This document shows, piece after piece, positions 32,084-45,099 of a stretch of 64,000 nucleotides of DNA (position 1 is the stretch's first letter; each line of letters starts with the position of its first letter). The DNA comes from Limnoperna fortunei (Eukaryota > Mollusca > Bivalvia > Mytilida > Modiolidae): positions 19,106,641 through 19,170,640 of the forward strand of contig OX104122.1 in the NCBI GenBank assembly GCA_944474755.1, in the 5' to 3' direction. The notes under the pieces were generated by a model. That model did no database searches and had not been told where the DNA came from. It worked only from the letters and a program-made list of their open reading frames with translations. Position numbers and translations under genes: made by a program.

Positions 32084-33659
32084 ACAAGTTTGAGATATTA
32101 TATTTTATTTGTTAGACTTATGGTTAATGCTACATGCACACTGTACAATCAGGATACAAGCAGGACTTCGGTAACTCCAACTTTAATTAGGTTAAGTCGG
32201 TAGTGCTAGCCAAATCAAGATACTTGCGTATTTCTTATATATATATTGTGTAAATAATTGTTTTATTCACTTCATATATTCATATATTTTAAATAAAAAA
32301 ATATACCAGTGTCATTTAATGGTCTATTCACCTGTAAGAACTTTCCACAACGTAATATATATATAGTGACAGCCTAAATGCAAGCATCACACATTTTATG
32401 GTTCCTGATGTTACTTCCTGCATCTGCATTCTAGTGGTGACATGTCTTTCTCATGTGTCGGTAACATAACAACTGGCAATTTACAATACAGCCTTTCTGA
32501 GATTGCAGAAATTTTGTCTGGAATATGTGTTGTTATTTAACGTTTAATTTTGATCTACATGTATGTCAAATTCATTATTAAGTCTTTTTAAATGAACTTA
32601 TGTGCCCTACTTCCAATATTTGCTGCTTATAGCTAAGCTACCATCTGAAATGGGTTTGTTTATATGGATCAAGTGACTTTTGTACACACATTACTGTAAA
32701 GCTCGCATCTGTGATGATCTCTGTTTCGTTTCCATGTTATAGTGAGACGTTAACATGTCCTGATACTAATTTCCACATTACCTCAATGGAAGTTTTTGTA
32801 TCAAAAGATAACTATATACTGCCAATTACATTTATGTTCAAGTTATTCAAGGAGATTTATATTAAAACATCATAGGGCTATTATCAAAACAGCTCAGAAA
32901 ATCAATAGTGCTTAAGTGAATAGAGTTTGAGCTGCCAAAGTTAGACTGCATGCATATCATTTAAATTAAATGCTGTTGGATACAACTAAACAAATTTACG
33001 TTTAATTCATTACCTGGGCCTGTACTTCATTGAAGCAATTAGCTAACACACTCAACATACAACAGGTGTTAAGTAATATGACATGATCAACATTTGGAAA
33101 GTATCCAACATCCTGATTGTACAGTGTGCAGTATACAAAATATACAAAATTACAAAATTATGTAAGTAAACATAGAAGCCCATTGAAGAATCCACAATAT
33201 GGCAAAGAATGTGTGTCCAAGGGTTACGGTAAATAGCTACATGTATCTACATGTAAGCAATGGCTGCTAACTTGCCATAGTCAGGCTGGCCCTTCCACCC
33301 ATCACCTGGCCACCAGTAATCCAAGAACTTGTTACCCAAGGTATAAACTGGTTTTAGACTCTACCAGGTACATCTGCTGACCTGCACCATTGCCCATCCT
33401 CCACCACCAACCTTTGTGTTTCCAAATTCCCCCTTCCTTGCCCCTTCAGTACATGTCACTGTCTCATAGTTCCCCCCTGCAAAGATTGCATTTCAACCCC
33501 CTTCACTAATGGATGTCAGAAGTTTCTCTTGCATCATACAACCATATCAATTTTCCATCAGCTATCTGCTGTTTAAAATAAGCCTGTACACACTCACCAG
33601 CCCCAACCCCCACCCCTCCTTCCCCACAAACCAACTCCCTAGCAAAAAGGAAAAAGGGC
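32084..33659. other. Non-coding, no gene seen
   Basis: Low-copy looking AT-rich sequence. 33601-33625 is C-rich (ccccaacccccacccctcct), a quadruplex or i-motif candidate. A possible minus-strand donor (cag|gtaatg) occurs near 33025 without a convincing partner. Confidence 0.5.
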
Positions 33660-35170
33660 CTGGTTTTAGGGGTATACTGAGAAAAAGATGACCAAGTTAA
33701 TCTGAGATCCAATTTGAGCCCGACTCTCTATAGGAAACAGGTCCTACAGTATAGAAATGGGTCTTGTTTGTCTTTCAAGAGTAAACCACTCCGACATGAG
33801 CACTGTACCGTTCGCAAAATGTCTAGATATTAATGAATCTCATAGAACTAGGACCTAGCTATGAAACCACGCAGAGTTAAACTAATCCATTCTTATAAGG
33901 GCTGTTCTAGTTATACAGAGATTACAAATAGAACCTGCTCTCTGTAGTAGTTGTGGCAAACATGGAAGGTCAGAATGTACAGAAATTGGACATGGCCTCT
34001 CATACTGTACAGAGATAAACCACTCCTAGATGATGAGGTACAATTGTGAAAACCCATAAGATCACATAGCTTAGGAATTGGTCTTGGTCTCATTAGCCTG
34101 TAAAGGAAAAACCCTCCCAGGAGGGAATCTGTAGTTATGCATTACTTCTCTTCACTTAGAAGATATTTTTATATTCCATAGAAACAGAACATGGCCTCCT
34201 TTGCCTGCAGGGATGTCCCTCCTATATGGGCACTCAGGATAACTTTGCTAAACAAAGCTCATATTGTACAGAAATAGGATAAAGTTCTCGATAGCAGGAT
34301 TATACCCTCCTACATTGCACTGGTCAAATCTCGGGAAATAAAAAATTCCCAAGATACAGAAATAAAACCTGGCCTTTCTGGCCTGCAGGGTTATCCCCAT
34401 TCATACATGTACTTGTACTGTGAAATAATCTGCATACAAAAGCTCCAATAAAGAAATATGACCTGGGCTTTCTGGCCTAAAGGTTTATAAGGGTATAAAC
34501 CCTTTCAAAATAAGCTCTTGTAGTATAGGACTTTGCTTCTGTTTGCTTAAGGGTTTTTAAAAACACTTTCATAAAGTTTTCACCTTACTTATGGCATCCA
34601 TTTTTAATTACAGGATGAAGACAGAGTACCTGGATAAAACCTGTGGTAGGAAAACTGGCAATATTTGTCCATTAAGTTTGGGTCCAGCACACAATGCCTG
34701 CAGTCTGACCCAAACCTGTACTCGGTGTTGACAGGCATGTAAAAAATAGTAGATGACTAACTACCTCAACCACTCTGCCACCTGACCTCTCTGTCCTACA
34801 AGACTCAACCCCTAAAAAAATTAGGACTTGTAATTGTGCACATTTTTTCCACAAAGGTCATACTAAATACAAATAGGGCCTGGACTCTTTTCTGTTGGGA
34901 TAAACCCAACCTATATGGACAATCATATGCATGGCTAACTCGACACCATCATAATCCTCACATACAGGCTCCAGGTTATAGAATATAACCCTTCTCTCTC
35001 TCCTTGGAGTTAAATCCTGCTTCATGGCCAAATTATAATTGTGACCAACTCTGCACATAGTGCACTGTTCACAGGATATAGAAGTAGGACCCGATTTCTC
35101 TGGAATGAAGGGACAGAATATCCTACGTGAGTAATGGTAATTGTTTTGCGTATGAAATGGCACAGAATAT
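33660..35170. repeat. Diverged ~90-120 bp tandem repeats
   Basis: At least eleven degenerate units marked by 'acagaaatagga', 'cctggcctttctggcctgca' and 'gggataaaccctcc', near 33750, 33845, 33978, 34070, 34180, 34272, 34353, 34447, 34518, 34860, 34965 and 35075. The array is interrupted by a SINE. A 'cctgcaagccaagg' relative appears near 45690. Confidence 0.65.
34618..34795 (-). repeat. SINE copy inside the tandem array
   Basis: Minus-strand order: degenerate A box, tagtcatctactattttt, cgagtacaggtttgggtcag (decayed B box), atgcctgcag reversed, cctaccacaggttttatcca. Head and body are present and the tail is missing. The units of the surrounding array continue on both sides. Confidence 0.7.
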
Positions 35171-35757
35171 AGAATAGAGAATAAGATTTAGCATTTCTTG
35201 CCATTTGGCAGGATAGTACATGCTGCTACGTGTACTTAGTAAACCATTAATCAGTACCACATCAATGGTAACTTGATCCGCCTTTCAGCAAGCCTTTATG
35301 GCTACAACACCAGACAGCATCTTATTAATTTGGATTTCAAATTATTTTGATTGAGCACCACATATGAGGTGATTAAAGCACCACATATGAGGTGATTAAA
35401 CTAAATGTGACTTAGTAAAATCTATTCACCTTGGTATTTTTGATATTTGCAATCTACTTTAGTTACAGAATATATGGGACTTGTTTAGGACAAGTCAAGA
35501 GGGGCAGCTGCTTTAGCCAACTCTCTATTATACATTCCTTCAAAAATCATGACTAACACTCTGGAGAAACATGAAAGTGTCAGGATTAGAGGCAGAAAAA
35601 TCCTAAACTTGCCTTCTGCAAACAACTTTGATAGCCTTGCTGACATAGATGACTTAACTGGTAAGAAACCTGCACAGCTATAGCATACAAAAATTAATGT
35701 TGAAAAGACAAGATTATCACAAATAACACCAGCTGAATTAACACTGACATGAAAATA
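35171..35757. other. Non-coding with a 22-bp dimer
   Basis: gcaccacatatgaggtgatt occurs twice in tandem at about 35345-35390. No gene seen. Confidence 0.55.
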
Positions 35758-35758
35758 A

Positions 35759-36164
35759 TCCAACACACTGTCTAGGATAATAACCCAACATACTGTCTAG
35801 GATAATAACCCAACACACTGTCTAGGATAATAATCAACACACTCTCTAGGATAATAATCCAACACACTGTCTAGGATAATAATCCAACACACTGTCTAGG
35901 ATAATAATCAACACACTGTCTAGGATAATAATCAACACACTGTCTAGGATAATAACCCAACACACTGTCTAGGATAATAATAAACACACTGTCTAGGATA
36001 ATAATCAACACACTCTCTAGGATAATAACCCAACACACTGTCTAGGATAATAATAAACACACTGTCTAGGATAATAATCAACACACTCTCTAGGATAATA
36101 ATCCAACACACTGTCTAGGATAATAATCAACACACTCTCTAGGATAATAATCCAACACACTGGA
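35759..36164. repeat. 24/25-bp minisatellite
   Basis: Sixteen complete copies and a partial one of (c)caacacactgtctaggataat plus aat/aac. Units are 24 or 25 bases because the leading c is present or absent, and carry ctgtct or ctctct variants. The order of variants is mixed; nearest neighbours are often alike, as expected from slippage or unequal exchange. Confidence 0.95.
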
Positions 36165-36500
36165 AATCGGCAAGCCTGAGGTTTCATTTTTTTAAGCTCT
36201 GGGAATCGGGCTTTAGGAATTTTCAACCCCTGCTAGGATAATGCAAACAACAGATGACACTAGCAAGATTAATAACCATTTGGAATTACCAATACATTGA
36301 ATTAAATAGCTCAAAGTTCAGACTGATGCAGACCTCTGTCATCTTAATATTCCTGTATTTGTGCAAATCATGGACTCTCAAACAAACCTTGGGGGAGAGA
36401 TAGTTACCACAGACATAAGATGATATTTAATCACACATCACAAAAAAAGTGGACAACATTCAAGCAGAACATGTGACAATCTAAAGAGACCTACTCGCCA
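36165..36500. other. Non-coding, no gene seen
   Basis: Short stretch between the minisatellite and a LINE relic. Confidence 0.5.
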
Positions 36501-36514
36501 CAGTACTAAAATGA

Positions 36515-36690
36515 TATGGTAAGGGCATGTCACACGATCAAGAAGGCTGCCAGGACAGGCAGAATGAAAAAGAGATGGAAGAAAAAATTGCAGACTTGAC
36601 AGACTTACAATTATTCAATGAAAGAGGAAGCTGGAATAGACAAATCACAGGAAGCCAAGTCATAGTTGTGCCCCAATAGTTGAATGGGAG
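36515..36690 (+). pseudogene. LINE ORF2 C-terminal relic
   Basis: Split over frames: GHVTRSRRLP, then RTGRMKKRWKK, then EKIADLTDLQLFNERGSWNR and VIVVPQ stop. This matches the common C-terminal pattern of some LINEs (GHV-R ... GRR-GR ... W ... DR--W ... PQ). At least two frameshifts. No RT domain remains. Confidence 0.5.
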
Positions 36691-39120
36691 AGAGAAAACA
36701 AGAGGAAGAGAGGTAGTAGGAGCTAGACCTGGCCTGCATATATGGGCACATGTAGTAGGTCAAAACTTTGAAAACAACCCATACATTTCAACCACCATCC
36801 ATTCTATTTACTTCCCCAGGCACTTTTAGAGTGATAAATGGTAGTACCTTTAAAAGCAATTTAAGTTTGCAAGAAATAAAAACAATTTGGTGACATCGGA
36901 CGCAAAGTGACAGCATAAGTCTGTATAGACTATTTATCAATATGTGGGCTACAAAGCCTCACATTTATTATAATTTGATGACACTTCAAAAGGTTTAACA
37001 ACACACTTTAATCATGCAGCATAATTTGACCAGGATAAGTGACAATCAGAACCATGACTTTCCAAAAAATGTAGAATTAAATGACTGTTTGCATGTTGTC
37101 CAGTTTTTATTGGGGTTGGTAGACAGAGTTTCCAGATAAAACCCCAACCTTAGGTAGGGAAACTGGAAATCCTTGTAATATTGAATGATAAAAATCCTTA
37201 AAAGGAATAGATGAAATGTGCAAAAATATAACATAAAATATGAAAATTGTGACCATAAATGAAATCTCAAAAATGTGACAAGAAATTAAAAAAAAAAAAG
37301 GAAAATAAACATACAGCTGACTCTTGTTATCTTGAAGTTAGAGAAATCAAGAAAAAAATGAGGAAATTGGATTAAGAAAATTTTAAAAAGGAACAATTCC
37401 AGAATTTTGTTCAACTAGAATTACATTTATTTTCAGCTTTGATATGTAAACTTTTCACGTGTATAAGTAATCTACTACCCCATTCACTATAATTTTATTA
37501 TTTATATGTGGTGATGCCAACACTAGACTGATTTTTCAGTACACATTTCTTATATTTACAGAACAAAGAAAATAAATAATTAATTAAATATTAAGAAATA
37601 AGCCATGAAACGGTTTTGTGTGTATGTAATTGCCATATAATTCATAAAAAGTTAAATGCCAATTTCCAATATATTTTACAGAAATTTATATTATCAATTC
37701 TAAAACATCTTCACATTCACATAAAAGTAAACAAAAATGAATGATTGTTCAGCAACATATTACATGTGCATTTTTGAAAGAGTATTAATTCTAAATTTAA
37801 ATATTTTAAACATACAATTTAAAATTGTATTGAAAATGTTCAAAAACTGAAACATGAAGGCCTTTTTCCTTTTCTTCCTTTTCTTAATTTTCTCCTAAGT
37901 TTGGATAAAGATGAACAATGCAATTAAATATTAAATTTGCAAGTTTGATTTGTAGGTTATATGCAGTTTTTAGTGGTTAGCATTATGATTAAGGTGGTTT
38001 GGGGCTTCTGCCATTTTCATTTCCCAATAACATTTTTCTTTTACCTTATTTTAAGTATAAAGATGAGCCATGCCAGTAAATATTACATTTTCTTAGTCTT
38101 TATTTTGATTACAAAATTCCACATGATCTCCAATATAATTTATGTAAAATAAACTTAAAAGTAATACTTTTGAAGGCTTTATTGTAAGCCAAGATGATCA
38201 GCAACTGGTGTTGTTTTGTCGACAAGTTTTAAAAAAAATAACCATCATTAAAATTTTGGACCCCAAGCTACCTTTATCAAATGTTAATATATGTTAGTCA
38301 CATTGTTAGGTTTGTATCAATCAAATCTGCAAATTTACAGTATTTTGAAAAGCCAAAGATGCCAAAATAAAAAGCAAGAAAAGATAAAAAGATAAAAAAA
38401 AAAACATTCCACTTTAAAGTAAAAATGACATAAAAGTTATTTAACATTTAAGTAAAATTTCAATTTAATATAACTCAAATTATATTATAAATAGCAAAAA
38501 AATTCTAAAAATAACAATGATAATTAAAAAAAATCTAAAATACTGATTCAGTTGTGTTCTAGACAATGCGAGTCAACTGTAGTAAGATCTTGATTAAGTA
38601 TAGAATTTTGTGTCCCATTTTTAATATTGATATTGGAAACTTATAATTAAAGTCCGAATAATATGGACAAATTGGGTGTATGGCATCACTTCATTTCTCA
38701 CCAGGCGTCATCCACAAATCATATTACACTATTATGCTTCTATATAAAAGTATTCCCTCGCCCATGGTCAAACTTTATGAGCATAAGGGGACCAGCCTAA
38801 AATTGAAACTAGAATACTTCTATCACAATAAAAAATCAAATATGCTTTCAATGTCCCCTGTGCCAGGACAATTATTTAAAGTCCAAATAAAATGGACATA
38901 AAGAGACATTGAATGTTCAATAAGTCATACTTCATCTTAAATTGTCATTCCAGCCATGTCAGTTCTTCACCCCAATTTCATATTTTATCAGCCAAAATCT
39001 ATAGTAGTAGCCATGGTAACAGAGAGAATAAATTACAGTCATCAGATGCAAAATTTTTGGAAAAAAACAGACAGAAGAATGTTTACCTGAATTCCACATC
39101 AGTAGTGGAATTTTATATCC
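36691..39120. other. Non-coding, AT-rich
   Basis: Contains a SINE fragment (37093-37190) and two copies of 'aaagtccRaataaWatggac' about 226 bp apart (near 38652 and 38878). 38380-38560 is very A-rich. No gene supportable. Confidence 0.5.
37093..37190 (-). repeat. SINE body fragment
   Basis: tccagtttttattggggt ... aaccccaaccttaggtaggg ... aaactggaaatcc: the SINE body on the minus strand without head or tail. Confidence 0.65.
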
Positions 39121-39522
39121 CTAGCAGTCACTAATATAAAGGTCAAGTGCAAGTTACTACATCATAGGTAACAGGTGACCTTAAATCCAAGAACTTAACA
39201 TAGCCACTAGAAGTGAAATAAGGTCAAGGTCAGTTAACCTAAAATACTTTGTACTTCTGATAAAAAACCTGTAGACAAACTATTGACATCCTACCATTAT
39301 GTATTGTTACAGAGAAACTGACAAAATCTAACAAAACTGGACTGTGAAATTGAATTTCAGGTCAGGCAACACTTACCAGATTTGTGTGTACATGTACTGC
39401 TCATGTACAACATATGTGCCAAATATTGTCCTACTACCGTGTCTAATAAGTGTATGAAGAACCAGAAAAATGTGTCGCCTGCATTCGGCATCAGTAATGA
39501 AAAAAAATGTCATAAGATATAC

Positions 39523-39950
39523 CAGTGTTCAATCTAGAATTTGGCCCAAGGGGGTCATGATGGCCCTAATTACTTACCATAGGGGCCAGAATTTATAGCT
39601 AGTGGTCAATAAAACCAATATAGAGACATGACAACTGGACAAAAAGTGCATGTTTATCTCCAATGGGAGTAAATATGAAGAAATACGCTTCATCTTGAAG
39701 CATGAACAACATTTTTTAACACTTGCTAAATTGTAATTGTACATGATAAAAAGTGTACTTAGGTCCGAGAATAAAGTAAAATTTCCGGTATATTTTAAAG
39801 GGACTTTCTCATATTTGTTGACTATGGGGGAATTTCTCAAAGCAATGAAAAATTATGTTGTGCCAGTAATGACCCAGGAGGTTTTTTAAGCGCGTCAATT
39901 CAACAAAAAATGCGGGAATGGCGCAATGGCGCACTCTAGATTGAACACTG
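39523..39950. mobile_element. MITE with perfect 16-bp terminal repeats
   Basis: cagtgttcaatctaga at 39523-39538 and its exact complement at 39935-39950; 428 bp; no transposase. Ends starting CAGTG fit the hAT pattern. The insertion lies in the left part of the pearl/HINE-like copy, between gtcataag and cataaatagcatt, which are adjacent in the copy at 1081. Flanking 8-mers (agatatac, agacacat) agree only partly. Confidence 0.85.
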
Positions 39951-40336
39951 AAGACACATAAATAGCATTGAATTGTTATCATTTAAAATATACAATGCAT
40001 GGTGCCAGTGAAACTGCCCAAATCTAAAAATTGTTATGCAGTCTCTGGATGGTGAAATTTAGGTTATGGTCAGAGGATACCAGTCATGTATTATTCATCA
40101 GCAACCTATATACCAAATATTGTCCATCTTTCCATGCGTAGTTACAAACTACCCTAATTCAAAACACTTTAACGTAGTCGCTGGACCATGAAAATGAGGT
40201 CAAGGTCAGGTGACACCTACCAGACAGTCATGTACTATCCATAAGCAACCTATATACCAAATATTTTCATTCTACTAAGCATGGTTACAGAGGAACTGCC
40301 TTAATCCGAAAACTAAATCACTTGATCATAAATTTG

Positions 40337-40596
40337 TTCGTTTGTTTGGTGTTTTAACAATTGTTTTCAGCAATTTTTCAGCTATTTCATGGCGTCTAGT
40401 TTTTATTGGGGGAGGAAGCCGGAGTACCTGGAGAGAACCCCGACCTGCGGTAGGAAAACTGGCAATCCGTGTCAATTAAGATTGGAATCGAGTACACACT
40501 GCCTGCAGTGAGAATCGAACCCTCCATCTGAGTGTTGACAGACCACATGATCAATAGTAGACAAAACTACCTTGACCACTAGGCCACTGAGGCCCC
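40337..40596 (-). repeat. Full-length tRNA-derived SINE in the HINE core
   Basis: 260 bp. On the minus strand: head ggcctcagtggcctagtggt (A box), gggttcgattctc (B box), then the conserved body and a aacaccaaacaaac tail. Flanked by an 11-bp target duplication, tcataaatttg at 40326-40336 and tcatgaatttg at 40597-40607 (10 of 11). With the SINE removed the host repeat is restored (gaccgtgaaattgaggtcaa type). Confidence 0.9.
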
Positions 40597-40720
40597 TCAT
40601 GAATTTGAGGTCAACGTCAGGTGACAGGTGACTGACTGGCAAGTACTCATCATAAGCTACCAGTGGACCAGATTTGATGGACCTATGGCTTAAGCTTACA
40701 AAGATATAAAGCAAAATGTG

Positions 40721-43700
40721 TTAAAGCTGTCAATGGTAATCCTGAGCTTACTGTATATAGTCAAAGACCAGACAAAAATTCAAAGTTGTTTTCAATATCA
40801 ATAAATGTTTGTAAAATTAAAAATCTTTCAATGAAGGTAGTTTTTAGCACATAATAAGTGTCTGTCAAACGACGTCACAAACCTTAAATATATCTTAAAA
40901 TAATATGTCTGCATGAAATAAGTAAAAAAGTAAAAGGATTATATTCACAAATCCAAATTAGTGGTATAGATTTTGTAACCCAATTTCTAAATATGATACT
41001 TGGACACTAGAGGTCAAAATTAGTCAGAGAACAAACAGTCAAAAATAAACCCTTCTGATGACATGGCTGAATGACATAAATATTGTGTGGAAATGTACTT
41101 CTGGAAATTGCAAGCTCATAGCAAGTAATATAGTACTATACCTGTAATGTCAACATAAGACATTAGTTCACAGTATTTACAGACCACAAAAAGTCAAGAT
41201 CAATTACCTTCCAGGGTGTGGTGGTGGGGGGAGAGCAAACACTGGTTGGCTATGATCAGAATAAAATATCATGGCTGCACATGTTTTACCTCTGTATGTC
41301 AGCAGCTAAAAATTCCAACCACCTGTATCAACTGTATAGCTGTAAAACTGCTCTGCAGGCAATCAAATATTTACAGACTAATGCATTATCAAATCGGATT
41401 GTTATATCAGTTCATCACTCCATATAGCAGGTCTTACAAACTGTACAATTTTTAATATCATGTAAGTGCCATGAAATAACAGAAATATTGTTAAAATTTA
41501 CAATCAGGGGCAAAAACATTCCAAATCAATCAATTTATGACCACATTCTTTCAACAGCATAAAATCCATTGAACATTCTAAGCATTAATTTTCAAAGGGG
41601 TTCAGAACACAGACTGACTGAAAATATTTTGTCAATTAATTTTCTTCAAACTTGTCATATAGTTAGAATCTAATATTAGAAACTAAAACTTTAATGGCTT
41701 CAGAACATTTTTCCAAGGGGCTGAGCAGGAAAATCTGAAGTTACTTATAAAATGGACATGAATAAAAAACCATAATATTATGTTATTTACAACACTCTGT
41801 TAAATAAACATAATATTAGGCAATATATACACATTTAATAAAAGACAAATATAAACGGTTTCCAAGTTACGTTTTTGTGTACTGACACATTACAACTCGC
41901 CAAAAATTATTAAAAATCTGTATTGCTTGGATGTGATTACTTCCCTTGCCATTACTTAACTCATTTTAGCTACAGCTTTGTAAACCTTAAAAAAACTAAT
42001 ATGATAGTATAGGTGTTCACTAATATTTAATATTTATAAAATAAATAAAATATTTAATAATGAAATTTGAGTGTTCCGATTCCCCTTGAAATCATTTGAT
42101 TCAATTTCAACATTGATCTAGCAAATGTAGACTACATACATATGGTTGTACAATAAAAATAGTGAAACTTACTGTTAACCAACTTTTTTCAATTGATTTT
42201 ACAATTCAAGCAAAGGTATAAATTATAATTGACATGTTTGAAAAAGGTGAAAATCCATGAAAAAAAGGTGAAAATATGAAAGCAGAAACCCAACATTCTT
42301 TAAAATAACAGCAGCAAATTTAGCAATACACACATAATTTACAGAACTAAGTTGATTTACAGTGTTTCACATTTTTATCACTTAGAGCTTACAATTTCCA
42401 GAAAGTACATATTGTCTGACAGCAGGGGAGACAATAACACTGAAAGTGACATTAAACACCAGGGAATCAATAAGAGCTACACAGTATTGCTACCTAGGCA
42501 GGAAACAAAAAATTAACATCTGTTCTGTATCTAAGTATACCTATAAAAAAAACAAAAATAAACAGCTGTTTATCCAATTTCTTGTTCATCTGCTGCTGCC
42601 AGAAATGTCAAGTAACTGTGCATCATCTCTTGAACACCAGTCAATTGCAAAATAAACCCATCTTCTGGGTACACACCAAGACAGTAATTGTCACATCCAT
42701 GCATATTAAATTACTGAAAAATTGATTAAACCTAAGAAAACTAATGAAAACTGAAATGTAAAAATTTAATCTAAATGTTTTGTTCAGCCATTTATTCAAT
42801 AAAGCCAGTTCCTGTAGCATCTACAAGAAATATCCTTTCAAAAGCAATCAGGACTGTATTATTGACTTTTATAATCCATATACATCTTCTAGCTCAGTCA
42901 ATTCTTTATACTAAGAAAACACAAGAAATACAAAAAATAACATCAGATTAAACCTGCCTTAGAGACCACCTGTTTAAAGCTGAAACTTGTAATATGGGAC
43001 TAATTTTTACCTAACTTAGTGACACTGATTTTAACCTGTTCCTTTGTGACACCACACAACATAGTCATCTACCATTGGTTACCAGAGTGTCACCACTATG
43101 GGCACTAGGTCAGGGGATTTCTATGGGCACTTAAAATTCATCCAGATGAAAAACTGTATGCCATAATATACCTGAAATATTGTTTTTTAAATTGGGTTAA
43201 ATTTCACACAGACATTAAACAAAAACAACTGTGGGCAAGGTCCATCATTAGAACACTCAAAACTTGATCAACAAACTATTTCCAGTTTTAATGTTGAAAG
43301 GTTTATGGTGTTTCAACAGTAATTTGTTGGGTCCTCAATAAAATCACATCAATGCCAAAGCTTAAAACTTACTTTGAATGGTAGAAAATTAATTTTAACA
43401 ATTATTATCTTCCTTGTATAGGATTCTATACACATCACCTCATTTCCATCATTGGAAGCATATTCCCCTAAAACAAAGGGCATTGTTGGATTGATTCTCT
43501 GTTCGGTCAAAAGTCAAAAATTGGTACATGCTAGGCCATTACCTATATTATCAAGAATGCATGACAGTCTTATTTAGAAGAATTTTCACTCGTGAGGTAC
43601 TGACATGACAGACATCCATAGGCCAAACATGCCAATACAAGACCTGTAGTACATGTATAATGAGAACACACCTATAACATACCAATGACTATATATTAAG

Positions 43701-43819
43701 GGGAGTAAGCTGTTTGGACTTTATAGTCTCAGTACCATAAAATCTGACAATTTATCACTTGGAATTTATTAGATAACATTCAAAAGATGATTTTATTTTT
43801 TTCAGAAATGCATACCTGG
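40721..43819. other. Non-coding, no gene seen
   Basis: Only weak signals: a possible 42-base minus-strand exon (41214-41255, acceptor ttattctgatcatag, donor gaag|gtaattg) and a SINE-like tail at about 42440-42465 (ctgaaagtgacattaaacac). Confidence 0.5.
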
Positions 43820-43884
43820 TATTAGTTTAGAAAGTATAAGATGATAGAAAAGTTTTCTATCATCTTATACTTTCTAAACTAATA
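43820..43884. repeat. Perfect palindrome, 32-bp arms, 1-base spacer
   Basis: Arms 43820-43851 and 43853-43884 are exact complements around a single g at 43852. Confidence 0.95.
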
Positions 43885-45099
43885 TGGTGTTTCAGTTCGA
43901 ATTAAATTTTCTTTATTTTTTCACATTTATAACCAAATTGTGTAATCAATGTATGCCGCCCAAGTTACACAAAATATGATATAGCAGACATTAGAGTTGG
44001 AGAGGGCCAATCAGTAAAATCTGTAATTAACACAAACTTATTGCATTTCCATAATAAAACACTAATAATACAGATATGTACTCAATATTATAGGCTTATT
44101 ATCTGTCATTGTCTACAATTTACATAACTCCAATCTAATAATCCATTGTTCATTTTAGTTCATTAATTATTTAGATGTGGCTGTCTTGATATATGTCATT
44201 AAACATTTTTTTAAATATCTTTACCCAAATCAAGAACATTTGTAAAATGCCTTCAAAAGAACTAAATTAATAGTTTTTCTTTTAATGCTTTGATAACTTA
44301 TACATTAGGCATTTCCCCATTTTTATTGAACTAAAGTTTTTAATGTTTCTTTCCAAAAAATTTCTTTCAATGATAATTTAATGACATTAATAAATGTTTT
44401 CAAAACTAAATTAATTTTTCACCTCTTATTTTCAAAAATGTGACAAATTATCAGATTTAATATTGGTATAATTTGTTTCCCTCATAAATAATATATAATT
44501 AGTAACTGTTTTCTTCCTTGACTCTACAAGAAAAATCTAAATTAGGGTCTTATTGATTGGTGTTTAACATCACTTTCACATCATTTGCAATATATCATTT
44601 GCCAAGGTAGGGAGGAAAAACTGAAAAATTGACACGTTTGCTAATGCTAGAGAAAGTTCCGACATCACAGGAGAAAAAAATTCAATCTGTTTCAAGAAAA
44701 GCTAAGAGATAGGTGGCAGGTATGTAGGAACAAGGAGAAGTAGTTGGAGACGCAAGGACTGGATAATGGAAGTAGACTCCGGATGTAGGCCAACATTTGC
44801 ACAAGATAGAAGTCCATGTTTTTTTATACCTTGAACAACAGGTTGTCAGAAATACTGGTAGACAGGTTCAAGGTGTTAGGAACACAAACCATCGCATGAC
44901 AAGGTAACAGCCAGAGCCCCTGAACTATTTACCTACACACTGGGACACACATATAAAATTCAGCCATTCCAGGAAAAGAGCAGTAGATATACAAATGCTG
45001 ACTCAATTGGGACAAGTCTTAAATGTTATAATTCAAGATACATAATATAATAAACATTTTATTTAATGAAATTTTAAATTTAGGAATTCAGTACTGAAT
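43885..45099. other. Non-coding, no gene seen
   Basis: Includes a possible SINE-tail scrap at 44560-44600. No gene or RNA supportable. Confidence 0.5.

Larger units (their letters stand above)
39130..40720 (+). mobile_element. Diverged pearl/HINE-like region, twice interrupted
   Basis: Related to 1081-2023: a left-end motif tgtcgcctgcattcggcatc at about 39471-39490, ~146-bp core units on both sides of it (39140-39470 and 40000-40330), and the same 3' unique part (aggtgactgactggcaagta, then gatttgatggacctatggct, 40620-40690). No intact right terminus is seen. The core units left of the left-end motif suggest two tandem copies. It is interrupted by a MITE (39523-39950) and a SINE (40337-40596). 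Confidence 0.7.

Noticed and set aside
40500..40596. A tRNA gene on the minus strand
   Set aside because: A and B boxes are present but the sequence does not fold as a tRNA and continues into the SINE body; it is a tRNA-derived SINE head.
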